64,000 nt of DNA from Actinomycetales bacterium (GTDB taxonomy: Bacteria; Actinomycetota; Actinomycetes; Actinomycetales; Cellulomonadaceae), in NCBI GenBank assembly GCA_020444245.1, contig JAHLLI010000009.1, positions 62,001 to 126,000 of the forward strand. Reading direction: 5' to 3'. Positions 8,280 through 18,309 of this stretch are shown piece by piece. Position numbers and translations under genes: made by a program. The first letter of the stretch is position 1, and every line of letters starts with the position of its first letter. Below the pieces are notes generated by a model that was not told the origin of the DNA, made no database searches, and worked only from the letters and a program-made list of their open reading frames with translations.

Positions 8280-9469
8280 GTCGTCTCCCCGGCGGGTTCG
8301 ACGAGCAGGACGGTCTGGCTGCCCTTCAAGCGGGTGAGGACCACGGTGGCGGCGGCGTCGCCGCGCAGGTCGAGCTGGCGGCGCAGCTGCTCGGGCACCA
8401 CGGCGGTGCCGCGCTTCTTGATGGTCACCCGGCCCACGCCGCGCTCGCGCAGCGCGGTGCGCAGCCGCTTGAGGCCGAACGGCATCACGTCCAGCACGCG
8501 GTAGGCCGTGGCGAGCGGGGTCGGGACCAGGTGGTCGGCGGTGACGTACGCGATCGTCCGGTCCAGCAGGTGGCCGTCCACCTCGGCGGCGACCAGCGCG
8601 ACCAGCCCGGCTCGGATCACCGCGCCGTCCGGCTCGTACAGGTAGCCGCCCGGCTCGCCGGCGTCGACCTCCGGCAGGCCGGCCTCCGGCGTCCGGACGG
8701 TGGTGGCCCCGCGGCCGCGCAGCACCAGCGCGGAGCGCCCGGGGCCCTCCGGTGCCAGCGGGCCGAACCACAGACCCGCCTCGACCACGTCACCGTCCAC
8801 GCTGACCCACTGCGACTCGGCGTCGACCGGCAGTGCCGAGTGGGGGATCCCCGGGCCCACCTTGACCCCGAGTGCCGGGAAGCGGTCGCGCAGCGCCAGG
8901 ACCGCGTCCAGCGGTGGGGTGTAGGCGGCCGGGTCGTGCGCGCGCCGTCCGGCGGCGGTGCGTCGTGCCGGGTCTGCGAACAGCCCGTCGACGCCCGTGA
9001 GGTCGGTGGTCAGGCCGTCCCCGTGACGCACCTCGGCCTCGGGGAAGTGGCGCAGGTTCACCGTCGCGAGTGCGGCGGTGAGCTCGTCGGCGTCCACCGC
9101 GACCACGCCGAGCCCCAGGGCGGCGAACGCCATCGCGTCGCCGCCGATGCCGCAGGTCAGGTCGCCGACCCGGGTGCACCCGGCGGCGGCGTAGCGCTGG
9201 GCGTGCCGGGCCGCGACGGTGAAGCGGGTGGCCTGCTCCAGGCCCGTCTGGGTGAACAGCATGCCGTCGGCGAAGTCGTCGAACTTGGCGCGGCCGGCGG
9301 CCCGCAGGCGGGACTGGGTGAGCGCCGCAGCGACCAGGACCGGGTCGATGCCCTCACGGTGCAGCCGCTCCGACAGCGCCATGGCGACGCGCTCGTCGTA
9401 CGGCGGCAGCGCGCCGAGCAGGGCCCAGCCCTCGGGGCTGAGCAGCTGGTGCAAGGCGGCGGCATCCAT
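8276..9469 (-). CDS. Class I SAM-dependent methyltransferase with THUMP-like C-terminal domain
   Basis: 397 residues. A helical N-terminal region (about residues 1-95) precedes the SAM fold with VGDLTCGIGGDAMAFA (motif I) and VVAVDADELTAALATVN (motif II), then GLFADPARRTAAGRR, an acceptor-side motif. The C-terminal 100 residues (LATAYRVLDVMPFGLKRLRTAL, VTIKKRGTAVVPEQLRRQL) match the THUMP-like domain found in actinobacterial proteins of this family. The substrate is unknown; RNA is likely from the THUMP resemblance. Its ATG is 6 nt after CAGGAT, so it is probably leaderless. It is cotranscribed with ybdK and divergent from groES. Confidence 0.85.
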   Translation of the reverse strand: MDAAALHQLLSPEGWALLGALPPYDERVAMALSERLHREGIDPVLVAAALTQSRLRAAGRAKFDDFADGMLFTQTGLEQATRFTVAARHAQRYAAAGCTRVGDLTCGIGGDAMAFAALGLGVVAVDADELTAALATVNLRHFPEAEVRHGDGLTTDLTGVDGLFADPARRTAAGRRAHDPAAYTPPLDAVLALRDRFPALGVKVGPGIPHSALPVDAESQWVSVDGDVVEAGLWFGPLAPEGPGRSALVLRGRGATTVRTPEAGLPEVDAGEPGGYLYEPDGAVIRAGLVALVAAEVDGHLLDRTIAYVTADHLVPTPLATAYRVLDVMPFGLKRLRTALRERGVGRVTIKKRGTAVVPEQLRRQLDLRGDAAATVVLTRLKGSQTVLLVEPAGETT

Positions 9470-9475
9470 GGTGCG

Positions 9476-9481
9476 ATCCTG
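9476..9481 (-). promoter_or_regulatory. Leaderless -10 element of the THUMP-like methyltransferase gene
   Basis: Reads CAGGAT on the minus strand with 6 nt to the ATG at 9469. Same hexamer as alr and tsaB. Confidence 0.55.
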
Positions 9482-9541
9482 CCAGGCCGGGCGCTGGACG
9501 GGCAGGTGGCGGGCCCCGGGCGCGGTGCCGGGCCGCCCGCG

Positions 9542-9568
9542 CTAGCACTCGTGTTGACCGAGTGCTAA
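9542..9568 (+). promoter_or_regulatory. CIRCE heat-shock operator (HrcA site)
   Basis: Inverted repeat CTAGCACTC - 9 nt - GAGTGCTAA, one base away from the consensus TTAGCACTC-N9-GAGTGCTAA. It overlaps the groES -35 box, so HrcA binding would block RNA polymerase. Confidence 0.9.
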
Positions 9569-9582
9569 CGGCCGCATAGATT
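9554..9582 (+). promoter_or_regulatory. groES promoter
   Basis: -35 TTGACC (9554-9559), 17-nt spacer, -10 TAGATT (9577-9582). The -35 lies in the spacer of the CIRCE element. The expected start near 9589 gives a leader of about 115 nt. Confidence 0.75.
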
Positions 9583-9703
9583 CTGTCCTGGCCCCACTGC
9601 GGGGCCACCAGCCGCATCGGTCAGGTCGACCGGCACCCGCGACGACGGGCGACCGAGCCCGCGGCCATGATCCGTTCCCACGACTGTGAAGGGGAGGTCC
9701 GCA

Positions 9704-9997
9704 GTGTCGGTCTCCATCAAGCCGCTCGAGGACCGGGTCGTCGTCCGCACGCTCGAGGCGGAGCAGACGACGGCATCCGGTCTGGTGATCCCGGACACCG
9801 CGAAGGAGAAGCCCCAGGAGGGCGAGGTCCTCGCGGTGGGCCCGGGCCGGATCGACGACAAGGGCCAGCGCGTGCCGCTGGACGTGGCCGTCGGCGACAA
9901 GGTCATCTACTCGAAGTACGGCGGCACCGAGGTGAAGTACGGCGGCGAGGAGTTCCTGATCCTGTCCGCGCGCGACATCCTCGCGGTCGTCGGCTGA
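9704..9997 (+). CDS. groES: Co-chaperonin GroES (cpn10)
   Basis: 97 residues. [45 protein letters not shown] covers the mobile loop that docks on Gro[27 protein letters not shown] completes the barrel. GTG 9704 follows AAGGGGAGG by 6 nt, and the six-residue longer reading is unlikely. No groEL follows: the next gene is whiB on the other strand, so the partner must be encoded elsewhere. In M. tuberculosis and Streptomyces, groES is followed by groEL1. The stop codon lies inside the first copy of a 32-bp tandem repeat. Confidence 0.97.
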   Translation: MSVSIKPLEDRVVVRTLEAEQTTASGLVIPDTAKEKPQEGEVLAVGPGRIDDKGQRVPLDVAVGDKVIYSKYGGTEVKYGGEEFLILSARDILAVVG

Positions 9998-10106
9998 ACC
10001 CGACGACGTCAGGCGGAGTCGTCGGCTGAACCCGACGACGTCAGGCGGAGTCGTCGGCTGAACCCGACGACGTCAGACGGAGTCGTCGGCTGAACCCGGC
10101 GACGTC
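9986..10106 (+). repeat. Four tandem 32-bp hairpin-forming repeats overlapping the groES stop
   Basis: The unit begins GTCGTCGGCTGAACCCGACG and repeats with an exact 32-bp period at 9986, 10018, 10050 and 10082. Copies 1 and 2 are identical; copies 3 and 4 carry single changes. Each unit holds an inverted repeat GTCGTCGG - CTGAAC - CCGACGAC (8-bp stem, slightly broken in copy 4). The first unit includes the last three groES codons, so the array seems to have grown by duplication of the gene's 3' end. Confidence 0.9.
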
Positions 10107-10156
10107 AGACACGACGAAGCCCCGGACCATCGAGGTCCGGGGCTTCGTCGTGTCTG
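10106..10156 (+). terminator. Bidirectional intrinsic terminator between groES and whiB
   Basis: A perfect inverted repeat: 23-bp arms (10106-10128 and 10134-10156) around the 5-nt loop ATCGA. It starts right after the tandem repeats and ends 3 nt before the whiB stop. The stem is long and GC-rich, without a strong T tract, as is usual in high-GC actinobacteria. Confidence 0.85.
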
Positions 10157-10158
10157 GG

Positions 10159-10449
10159 TCAGCTCGCGCGGCGTAGCCGCTCGGAGAGGATCAGGGCCCG
10201 CTCGTCCTCGGACAGCCCGCCCCACACGCCGTAGGGCTCGCGCACCGCGAAGGAGTGCTCGCGGCACTGGTCGATGACGGGGCAGGTGGCGCAGACCGCC
10301 TTGGCGGCCGCAGCCCTCCGCCGGCGCGCGGCGCCGCGCTCGCCCTCGGGGTGGAAGAAGAGTGTGGGGTCGGCCTCGCGGCACGCGCCCTCGTACTGCC
10401 ACTCCCACAGGTCCATCACGGGGCCAGGGAGGCGAGAGATCTCCGTCAT
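10159..10449 (-). CDS. WhiB-family [4Fe-4S] transcription factor, WhiB3/WhiD-like
   Basis: 96 residues. Four cluster ligands at Cys23, Cys53, Cys56 and Cys62 (C-x29-C-x2-C-x5-C), then the turn GVWGGLSEDER and a basic C-terminal RLRR. LPGPVMDLWEWQYEGACRE and FFHPEGERGAARRR match WhiB3 of M. tuberculosis and WhiD of Streptomyces better than WhiB1 or WhiB2 as I remember them. WhiB3 senses redox state; WhiD acts in spore maturation. Location beside groES and a bldM-like gene is the conserved whiD/whiB3 context. AGGAGG lies 6 nt before the ATG, and a good promoter lies upstream. Confidence 0.92.
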   Translation of the reverse strand: MTEISRLPGPVMDLWEWQYEGACREADPTLFFHPEGERGAARRRRAAAAKAVCATCPVIDQCREHSFAVREPYGVWGGLSEDERALILSERLRRAS

Positions 10450-10484
10450 GCGATCCTCCTGCGCTGGAGAGGTGAACTCCGACC

Positions 10485-10513
10485 AACCTAGAACCGCGCC
10501 AGAAGCGAGTCAA
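10485..10513 (-). promoter_or_regulatory. Promoter of the whiB-like gene
   Basis: On the minus strand: -35 TTGACT (10513-10508), 17-nt spacer, -10 TAGGTT (10490-10485). The predicted leader is about 29 nt and contains the AGGAGG site. Confidence 0.7.
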
Positions 10514-10694
10514 GGTCTGAAGCCAACCGATTCACTGGGAGTTTGCTGGTGATTCACCCGGCTGCGCCTGGGAGCGCCGCTCATGTGCTCGCGGCGCTTG
10601 CCCGAGCAGGTCCGAGCATCTCCGATCTCGTCCGTCCGCGACGTGCTGGCGCGATTCGGGCGCGCGTCGGCTGGCAACCGCGTCGAACGTTGGG

Positions 10695-10700
10695 CACAAT
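10695..10700 (+). promoter_or_regulatory. Candidate leaderless -10 element before the upstream small ORF
   Basis: CACAAT ends 6 nt before the ATG at 10707, the same spacing as guaB and guaB3. It agrees with the NANNNT pattern, but the first T is missing and the -35 (TGGCAA, 10672) is weak. The rest of 10514-10694 shows no gene I can support. Confidence 0.45.
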
Positions 10701-10706
10701 CGCGTC

Positions 10707-10757
10707 ATGGCCCCCATCGACGTCGGCGCCACCAGCTGGTTCCGGAGCCGGCCGTGA
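10707..10757 (+). CDS. Candidate leaderless 16-codon small ORF coupled to the MerR-type gene
   Basis: Encodes MAPIDVGATSWFRSRP. The ATG stands 6 nt after CACAAT. The TGA (10755-10757) overlaps the GTG of the next gene (10754) as GTGA, the same coupling used by several neighbours. There is no recognisable domain. It may be an upstream ORF that sets translation of the regulator, or chance. No comparison with relatives could be made. Confidence 0.45.
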   Translation: MAPIDVGATSWFRSRP

Positions 10758-11665
10758 GCGAACAGCCGGAGGCCGCACTCACCGTCGCGGCGGTCGCCAG
10801 ACGGCTCGGTGTCGCGCCCGCCACCCTGCGCACCTGGGACCGTCGCTATGGGCTGGGTCCCAGCGAGCACCTGGCAGGTTCCCACCGTCGCTACTCGCCT
10901 GAGGACCTCGCACGACTGCTGACCATGCGTCGGCTCACCCTCGACGGCGTCGCGCCGAGCGAGGCCGCGCGCGCCGCGCTGAACGCCGGGCGGGCCTCCG
11001 CGGCGCCGTCCGAGGCGGAGGTCCTGGACGCGTACGCCGACGCCGAGATGCCTGCGGACCCGGACGCCCTGGTGGCCGCCGCGCGGCACGGCGACAACGC
11101 CGCCGTGCGCTGGATGCTGTCCCGGGTCCACCCCCGCGACACGCTGGAGTGGCACGCCGCGCTGGTGCGGCCGGCGATGGCCGCCCTGGTCGCCGAGCCT
11201 GTCGTGGAGCGCGCGGGGGAGAGCGCATGCCACCGGCTGGAGGCCTCCGCCTACGCCGAGCTGCGCTCGCGGACCGCCGCGCTCGCTGCCAGGTCGACAG
11301 ACGACGCCTCGACCGACCCGATCGCGCTCGTCGCGCCGATGGCCGCGGCGAGCGACCTCGAGGCGCACGTCCTGGCCGGCGCGCTGACCGCCATGGGGGT
11401 GTTCACCGCGGTGCTGGTGGGCGGCCGGCCGGAGGACTGCGCCGAACGGGTGGTGCGGTCCGGGGCCCAGGCGCTCGTGGTGCACGCCGGCCACCAGGAT
11501 CCGCCCGACGCCGTGGAGCTGGTCCGTCTGCTGGCCGGCCGGGCCGGCGACCTGATGGTGTTCTGGCACCGCGAGGGCCGAGCGCCGGTGCCGCACGGCC
11601 TCGACGTCCACCGGGTGCGCAGCCTCGCCGGCGCCTGCCACGAGGTCGCCGCGGTCCTCGCCTGA
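10754..11665 (+). CDS. MerR-type regulator with B12-binding-like C-terminal domain
   Basis: 303 residues. N-terminal winged helix: LTVAAVARRLGVAPATLRTWDRRYGLGPSEH followed by SHRRYSPEDLARL, as in MerR and CarA/CarH regulators. An alpha-helical middle (about 85-165) and a Rossmann-like C-terminal half (DPIALVAPMAAASDLEAHVLAGALTAMGV) resemble the cobalamin-binding module. The ExHxxG cobalamin motif is degenerate (EAHVLAG, one residue too many), so B12 binding is doubtful. The GTG start overlaps the stop of the upstream small ORF. Neighbouring WhiB and BldM-like regulators suggest a regulatory cluster. Target genes are unknown. Confidence 0.8.
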   Translation: MSEQPEAALTVAAVARRLGVAPATLRTWDRRYGLGPSEHLAGSHRRYSPEDLARLLTMRRLTLDGVAPSEAARAALNAGRASAAPSEAEVLDAYADAEMPADPDALVAAARHGDNAAVRWMLSRVHPRDTLEWHAALVRPAMAALVAEPVVERAGESACHRLEASAYAELRSRTAALAARSTDDASTDPIALVAPMAAASDLEAHVLAGALTAMGVFTAVLVGGRPEDCAERVVRSGAQALVVHAGHQDPPDAVELVRLLAGRAGDLMVFWHREGRAPVPHGLDVHRVRSLAGACHEVAAVLA

Positions 11666-11761
11666 CCGCGCCCGGGCCCGCCGTCGCCCATGGGCCGACG
11701 TCGGGTGCCTGGCGACCTGCGGGAACGCTCGCGCTCCGGCGTTCTCACCCGCCCGCTTGGC

Positions 11762-11789
11762 TAAGGTCCCGGCCCCTGGCGGCCGATGA
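11762..11789 (+). promoter_or_regulatory. Possible sigma28/WhiG-like promoter before the bldM-like gene
   Basis: TAAG, 16 nt, GCCGATGA. It resembles TAAA-N15-GCCGATAA with one extra spacer base and mismatches. TAAGGT at 11762 could instead be an ordinary -10. Low certainty. Confidence 0.25.
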
Positions 11790-11860
11790 GCAAGGTGCAC
11801 GGCACGAGGCTGTGCCCACCGGCGGCTCCCAGGCCACCGGGGATCATCGGAGGGGGACAG

Positions 11861-14917
<3,057 letters not shown>

Positions 14918-14924
14918 CGCGGGC

Positions 14925-15656
14925 TCAGGCCACCCGCGCCGGGTTCCGCTCGGCCGCGGCGGTGCGGCACGGCCACGAGGTCTCCGCCCCGGGTCCGGGC
15001 AGGCCCTGATCGGCCCGCCACGCGTTGAACGACTCGGCCCAGCGCCGGTGGGCGAGCACCTGACTGTCGTGCAGGGCGTCGGGCTCGGTGTCGGCGAGCT
15101 GGGGGAAGGCCCGCGCCATGGCGGTGAGCACGTCGAGGGTCGCGACCACGTCCGCGTCCGCGCTGTGCAGGCCGTCGGCCGCCACGCCGTAGTGCGCGCA
15201 CACGTCGCCGAGCCGGCGCTTGCCGCGCCGGTAGCGGTCGAGGTGCCGGTCCAGGACCAGAGGGTCGAGCACGGCGCGCACCGGGTGGCCCAGCCGCTCG
15301 GGCAGGGTCGGCAGGCCGTGTCGGCGCAGCTCGGCGTCCAGGAGCGTCAGGTCGTAGGAGGCGTTGAACGCGACCACGGGCTCGGCGCGGGTCACGGCCG
15401 CCGCGAGCTCTGCCGCGATCTCGTCCAGCGCCTCGCGCGGCGCGCAGCCGTGGGCGCGGGCGTGCTCGGTGGTGATCCCGTGCACCGCGGTGGCCGCGGC
15501 CGGGATCTCGACCCCTGGGTCGATGAGCCAGCGGGAGACCTGCGTACCGCCGGGGGTGCGGCGCACGAGCGCGGCGGTGACGATGCGGTCGCGATCGACG
15601 TCGACGCCGGTGGTCTCGGTGTCGAAACCGACCATCGGCTGGTCGACCCAACCCAT
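14925..15656 (-). CDS. DEDDh 3'-5' exonuclease (DNA polymerase III epsilon-like)
   Basis: 243 residues. ExoI FDTETTG at residues 10-16, VHGITTEHA, ExoII NASYDLTLLDAEL, and ExoIII HSADADVVATLDVL give the complete DEDDh set. The C-terminal 45 residues are variable, with FNAWRADQGLPGPG. It could proofread or trim DNA; it lacks the BRCT or UvrC-like domains of longer relatives. GGAGG lies 7 nt before ATG 15656. It ends 8 nt from the convergent hisN-like gene. Confidence 0.88.
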   Translation of the reverse strand: MGWVDQPMVGFDTETTGVDVDRDRIVTAALVRRTPGGTQVSRWLIDPGVEIPAAATAVHGITTEHARAHGCAPREALDEIAAELAAAVTRAEPVVAFNASYDLTLLDAELRRHGLPTLPERLGHPVRAVLDPLVLDRHLDRYRRGKRRLGDVCAHYGVAADGLHSADADVVATLDVLTAMARAFPQLADTEPDALHDSQVLAHRRWAESFNAWRADQGLPGPGAETSWPCRTAAAERNPARVA

Positions 15657-15789
15657 CGGGCACCTCCTGTGCCGGAGGGGCTCGTCGGCCCCTTCGTCCG
15701 TCACTGTGCCAGCCACCGGTGACACCGCCGACCCGCCACGCCGGGATGCGGGCCGGGCCGCGTCGGAGCATCCTCGGAGACGAAGCACG

Positions 15790-16353
15790 GTGGCGCGACG
15801 GAGGGGGTGTGCCCTGGACGGCCGGACGGTCGGCTTCCTGGCGAGCCTCGGCGGGGTCGAGGACGCCGAGCTGACGCTGCCCTGGCAGGCGGTCCTTGCC
15901 CGAGGCTGGCACCCGCTGCTGCTGGCGCCAGCCCGTGGCAGCGTCCGGACCGTGGTGCACGACGTCGCGCCGGTCGGCACCTACCCCGTCGATCGCGTGG
16001 TGGGCGAGGTGTGCCCCGACGACCTCGACGTCCTGGTGCTGCCCGGCGGCCCGCTCAACGTGGACGCCCTGCGGATGGACGCGGCGAGCGTGCGGCTGGT
16101 CCGCGAGATGGCCCGCGCCGGCAAGCCGATCGCGGCGATGTGCCACGGCCCGTGGCTGCTCGTCGAGGCGGACGTGGTGGAGGGCAAGCGACTGACCTCC
16201 TACCCGAGCCTGGCCACCGACATCCGCAACGCGGGGGCGCGCTGGGTCGACGCGCCGACCGTGCTCTCCGTCGAGCGCTACCCGCTGCTCACCTCGCCCC
16301 GGCCGGACGACCTCGCGGCCTTCGACGAGGCCCTGCTGCGGCTGGCCGCCTGA
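15790..16353 (+). CDS. DJ-1/PfpI-family class I glutamine amidotransferase-like protein
   Basis: 187 residues from GTG 15790, which has a modest upstream GGAGA. FLASLGGVEDAELTLPWQAV gives the N-terminal acidic residue; DVLVLPGGPLNVDALRMD and GKPIAAMCHGPWLLVEADVV carry the nucleophile elbow with Cys118 followed by HGPW, as in PfpI and YhbO. TSYPSLATDIRNAGARWVD is the conserved strand before the C terminus. Members are proposed proteases, chaperones or deglycases; the exact role is unsettled. The start is uncertain by several codons. Confidence 0.82.
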   Translation: MARRRGCALDGRTVGFLASLGGVEDAELTLPWQAVLARGWHPLLLAPARGSVRTVVHDVAPVGTYPVDRVVGEVCPDDLDVLVLPGGPLNVDALRMDAASVRLVREMARAGKPIAAMCHGPWLLVEADVVEGKRLTSYPSLATDIRNAGARWVDAPTVLSVERYPLLTSPRPDDLAAFDEALLRLAA

Positions 16354-16386
16354 GGGACGTCCCCGCGGCGGGCGGTCCGGCGCGGC

Positions 16387-16392
16387 TAGCCT
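16387..16392 (+). promoter_or_regulatory. Leaderless -10 element of guaB3
   Basis: TAGCCT, 6 nt, GTG 16399. Identical hexamer and spacing occur before purN and the glycosyltransferase gene. Confidence 0.75.
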
Positions 16393-16398
16393 GGGCCG

Positions 16399-17523
16399 GT
16401 GAGCAACGAGATCGAGATCGGTCGCGGCAAGCGCGGCCGCCGGGCCTACTCCTTCGACGACGTCGCCGTGGTGCCATCCCGGCGCACGCGCGACCCCGAG
16501 GAGGTCTCGGTCGCCTGGCAGATCGATGCCTACCACTTCGAGCTGCCGATCGTCGCCGCACCGATGGACTCGGTGATGAGCCCGGCGACCGCGGTCGCGC
16601 TGGGTCGGGCCGGCGGCCTGGGCGTGCTCGACCTCGAGGGTCTGTGGACCCGCTACGACGACCCCGAGCCGCTGCTGGCCGAGATCGCGGCGCTGCCGCC
16701 CGAGCGCGTGACGGCCCGGATGCAGGAGATCTACGCGGCCCCGATCATCCCCGAGCTGATCTCCGAGCGGCTCGCGGAGGTCCGCGCCGCGGGTGTGACG
16801 GTGGCCGGGGCGCTCTCCCCGCAGCGCACCCAGCAGCTGTGGCGCCGGGTGGTGGACGCCGGGGTGGACCTGTTCGTGATCCGTGGCACGACGGTGTCGG
16901 CCGAGCACGTGTCCGGGCGGGCCGAGCCGCTCAACCTCAAGCGGTTCATCTACGAGCTCGACGTGCCGGTGATCGTCGGCGGCGCGGCGACCTACACCGC
17001 GGCGCTGCACCTGATGCGGACCGGCGCGGCCGGCGTGCTGGTGGGCTTCGGCGGCGGCGCCGCGCACACCACCAGGGTCTCGCTGGGCATCCACGCTCCG
17101 ATGGCCACCGCGGTGGCCGACGTCGCCGCCGCGCGCCGCGACTACCTCGACGAGTCGGGGGGCCGGTACGTGCACGTCATCGCCGACGGCGGGGTGGGCC
17201 GCTCGGGCGACCTGGTCAAGGCGGTCGCGTGCGGGGCCGACGCGGTCATGCTCGGGGCCACCCTGGCGCGTGCCGTCGAGGCGCCGGGTCGGGGCTGGCA
17301 CTGGGGGCCCGAGGCGCATCACCCGCAGCTGCCCAGGGGCGAGCGCGTGGAGGTCGGCAGCACCGGCACGATGCAGGAGATCCTGTTCGGCCCGGGGCGG
17401 GTCGCCGACGGGACGCTCAACCTGGTCGGCGCGCTGCGTCGGGCGATGGCGACCACCGGGTACTCCGACCTCAAGGAGTTCCAGCGGGTCGAGGTCGTCG
17501 TGTCGCCGTACACGCCGCACTGA
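16399..17523 (+). CDS. guaB3: GuaB3 family IMP dehydrogenase-related protein
   Basis: 374 residues. A TIM barrel with AYSFDDVAVVPSRRTRD, FELPIVAAPMDSVMSP and IADGGVGRSGDLVKAVACGADAVMLG clearly related to GuaB, but with no CBS domains. At the position of the IMPDH catalytic Cys it reads GGGAAHTTR (His223), so Cys chemistry is not possible at that site. GuaB3 proteins are widespread in actinobacteria; IMPDH-like or GMP reductase-like activity has been discussed. It is 2.3 kb from guaB. The GTG start is leaderless. Confidence 0.92.
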   Translation: MSNEIEIGRGKRGRRAYSFDDVAVVPSRRTRDPEEVSVAWQIDAYHFELPIVAAPMDSVMSPATAVALGRAGGLGVLDLEGLWTRYDDPEPLLAEIAALPPERVTARMQEIYAAPIIPELISERLAEVRAAGVTVAGALSPQRTQQLWRRVVDAGVDLFVIRGTTVSAEHVSGRAEPLNLKRFIYELDVPVIVGGAATYTAALHLMRTGAAGVLVGFGGGAAHTTRVSLGIHAPMATAVADVAAARRDYLDESGGRYVHVIADGGVGRSGDLVKAVACGADAVMLGATLARAVEAPGRGWHWGPEAHHPQLPRGERVEVGSTGTMQEILFGPGRVADGTLNLVGALRRAMATTGYSDLKEFQRVEVVVSPYTPH

Positions 17524-17616
17524 TCCCACGCGGGCGGTTTCACCCGTTCGGACGCTGGCACCACCGTCCGGTCGACCCGATATCGGTGAGGAAGACCCAG
17601 CGCGGGAGGTACACCG

Positions 17617-18147
17617 ATGTCCTTCGTCGACCGTCTGACCCGTCGTGTCCGGACCGCTGGGGACGACCGGATCCAGCCCGGTGGCACGGTCCCGCACCCG
17701 GCGCTCGCCGGGGACGCCGTCCTGGACCAGGTGGTGGCCCCGCGTGGTGCACCGACGCTCCCGGAGGGCTGGACCTACCGCTTCTCCTCGCCGGGGATCG
17801 GCGAGGCCCAGATCGTGATCTGCGACCCGGCCGGCCGGCCGGTGACGGCCGAGCCCTTCGTCGGCCACGCGCGCTCGCCCGAGATCGTGCTGGCCACGGC
17901 GTGCGGCCGGGCCTTCGCGCGGTGGGAGGCGAGCGGTGCGGTGGTGGGCGGCGCCGACGTGCGGGTGTTCACCGCCAGTGCCGGCGAGGAGGGCGACGGC
18001 TGGCGCGTCTGGTGCAACCAGGCGCTGGTCGTCAGCTTCCTGACCGACGACCTCTCGGACGCCGAGGCGCGGATGGCCGTGGCCCTGGCCCAGGAGATGG
18101 GCCTGGACCCGGCGGCGGTGCGGGTGACCCTCGTCCCCAGCGACTGA
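17617..18147 (+). CDS. Conserved-looking hypothetical protein, no family recognised
   Basis: 176 residues. GGGAGG lies 7 nt before ATG 17617. The protein starts MSFVDRLTRRVRT, then has a beta-rich body (WTYRFSSPGIGEAQIVICDPAGRPV) and a C-terminal helix LSDAEARMAVALAQEMGLD. It lacks a signal peptide, membrane segment or catalytic motif. Codon use matches its neighbours, so it is probably a real gene. A hairpin terminator follows. Confidence 0.7.
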   Translation: MSFVDRLTRRVRTAGDDRIQPGGTVPHPALAGDAVLDQVVAPRGAPTLPEGWTYRFSSPGIGEAQIVICDPAGRPVTAEPFVGHARSPEIVLATACGRAFARWEASGAVVGGADVRVFTASAGEEGDGWRVWCNQALVVSFLTDDLSDAEARMAVALAQEMGLDPAAVRVTLVPSD

Positions 18148-18148
18148 G

Positions 18149-18171
18149 GGGCAGGCAGCACCCGCCTGCCC
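18149..18171 (+). terminator. Hairpin after the hypothetical gene
   Basis: GGGCAGGC - 7 nt - GCCTGCCC immediately after the TGA. Short 8-bp stem, no T tract. Confidence 0.5.
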
Positions 18172-18309
18172 GCGGGAGCGGGCTTCCGGTTCTGCCCGCG
18201 ACGACACGTCGCGATGCCCGGATCTGTCCGTCGCCATGACATAGGCTGCCTCAGATCCACATCAACGGAAGCGGACCGGCGTCGGGTCGGTCGCGGCACG
18301 GGAGGCGTC

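Noticed and set aside
9986-10106. Four regularly spaced 32-bp repeats as a CRISPR array
   Set aside because: The units are contiguous, with no unique spacers, and no cas gene is nearby. They are tandem repeats.
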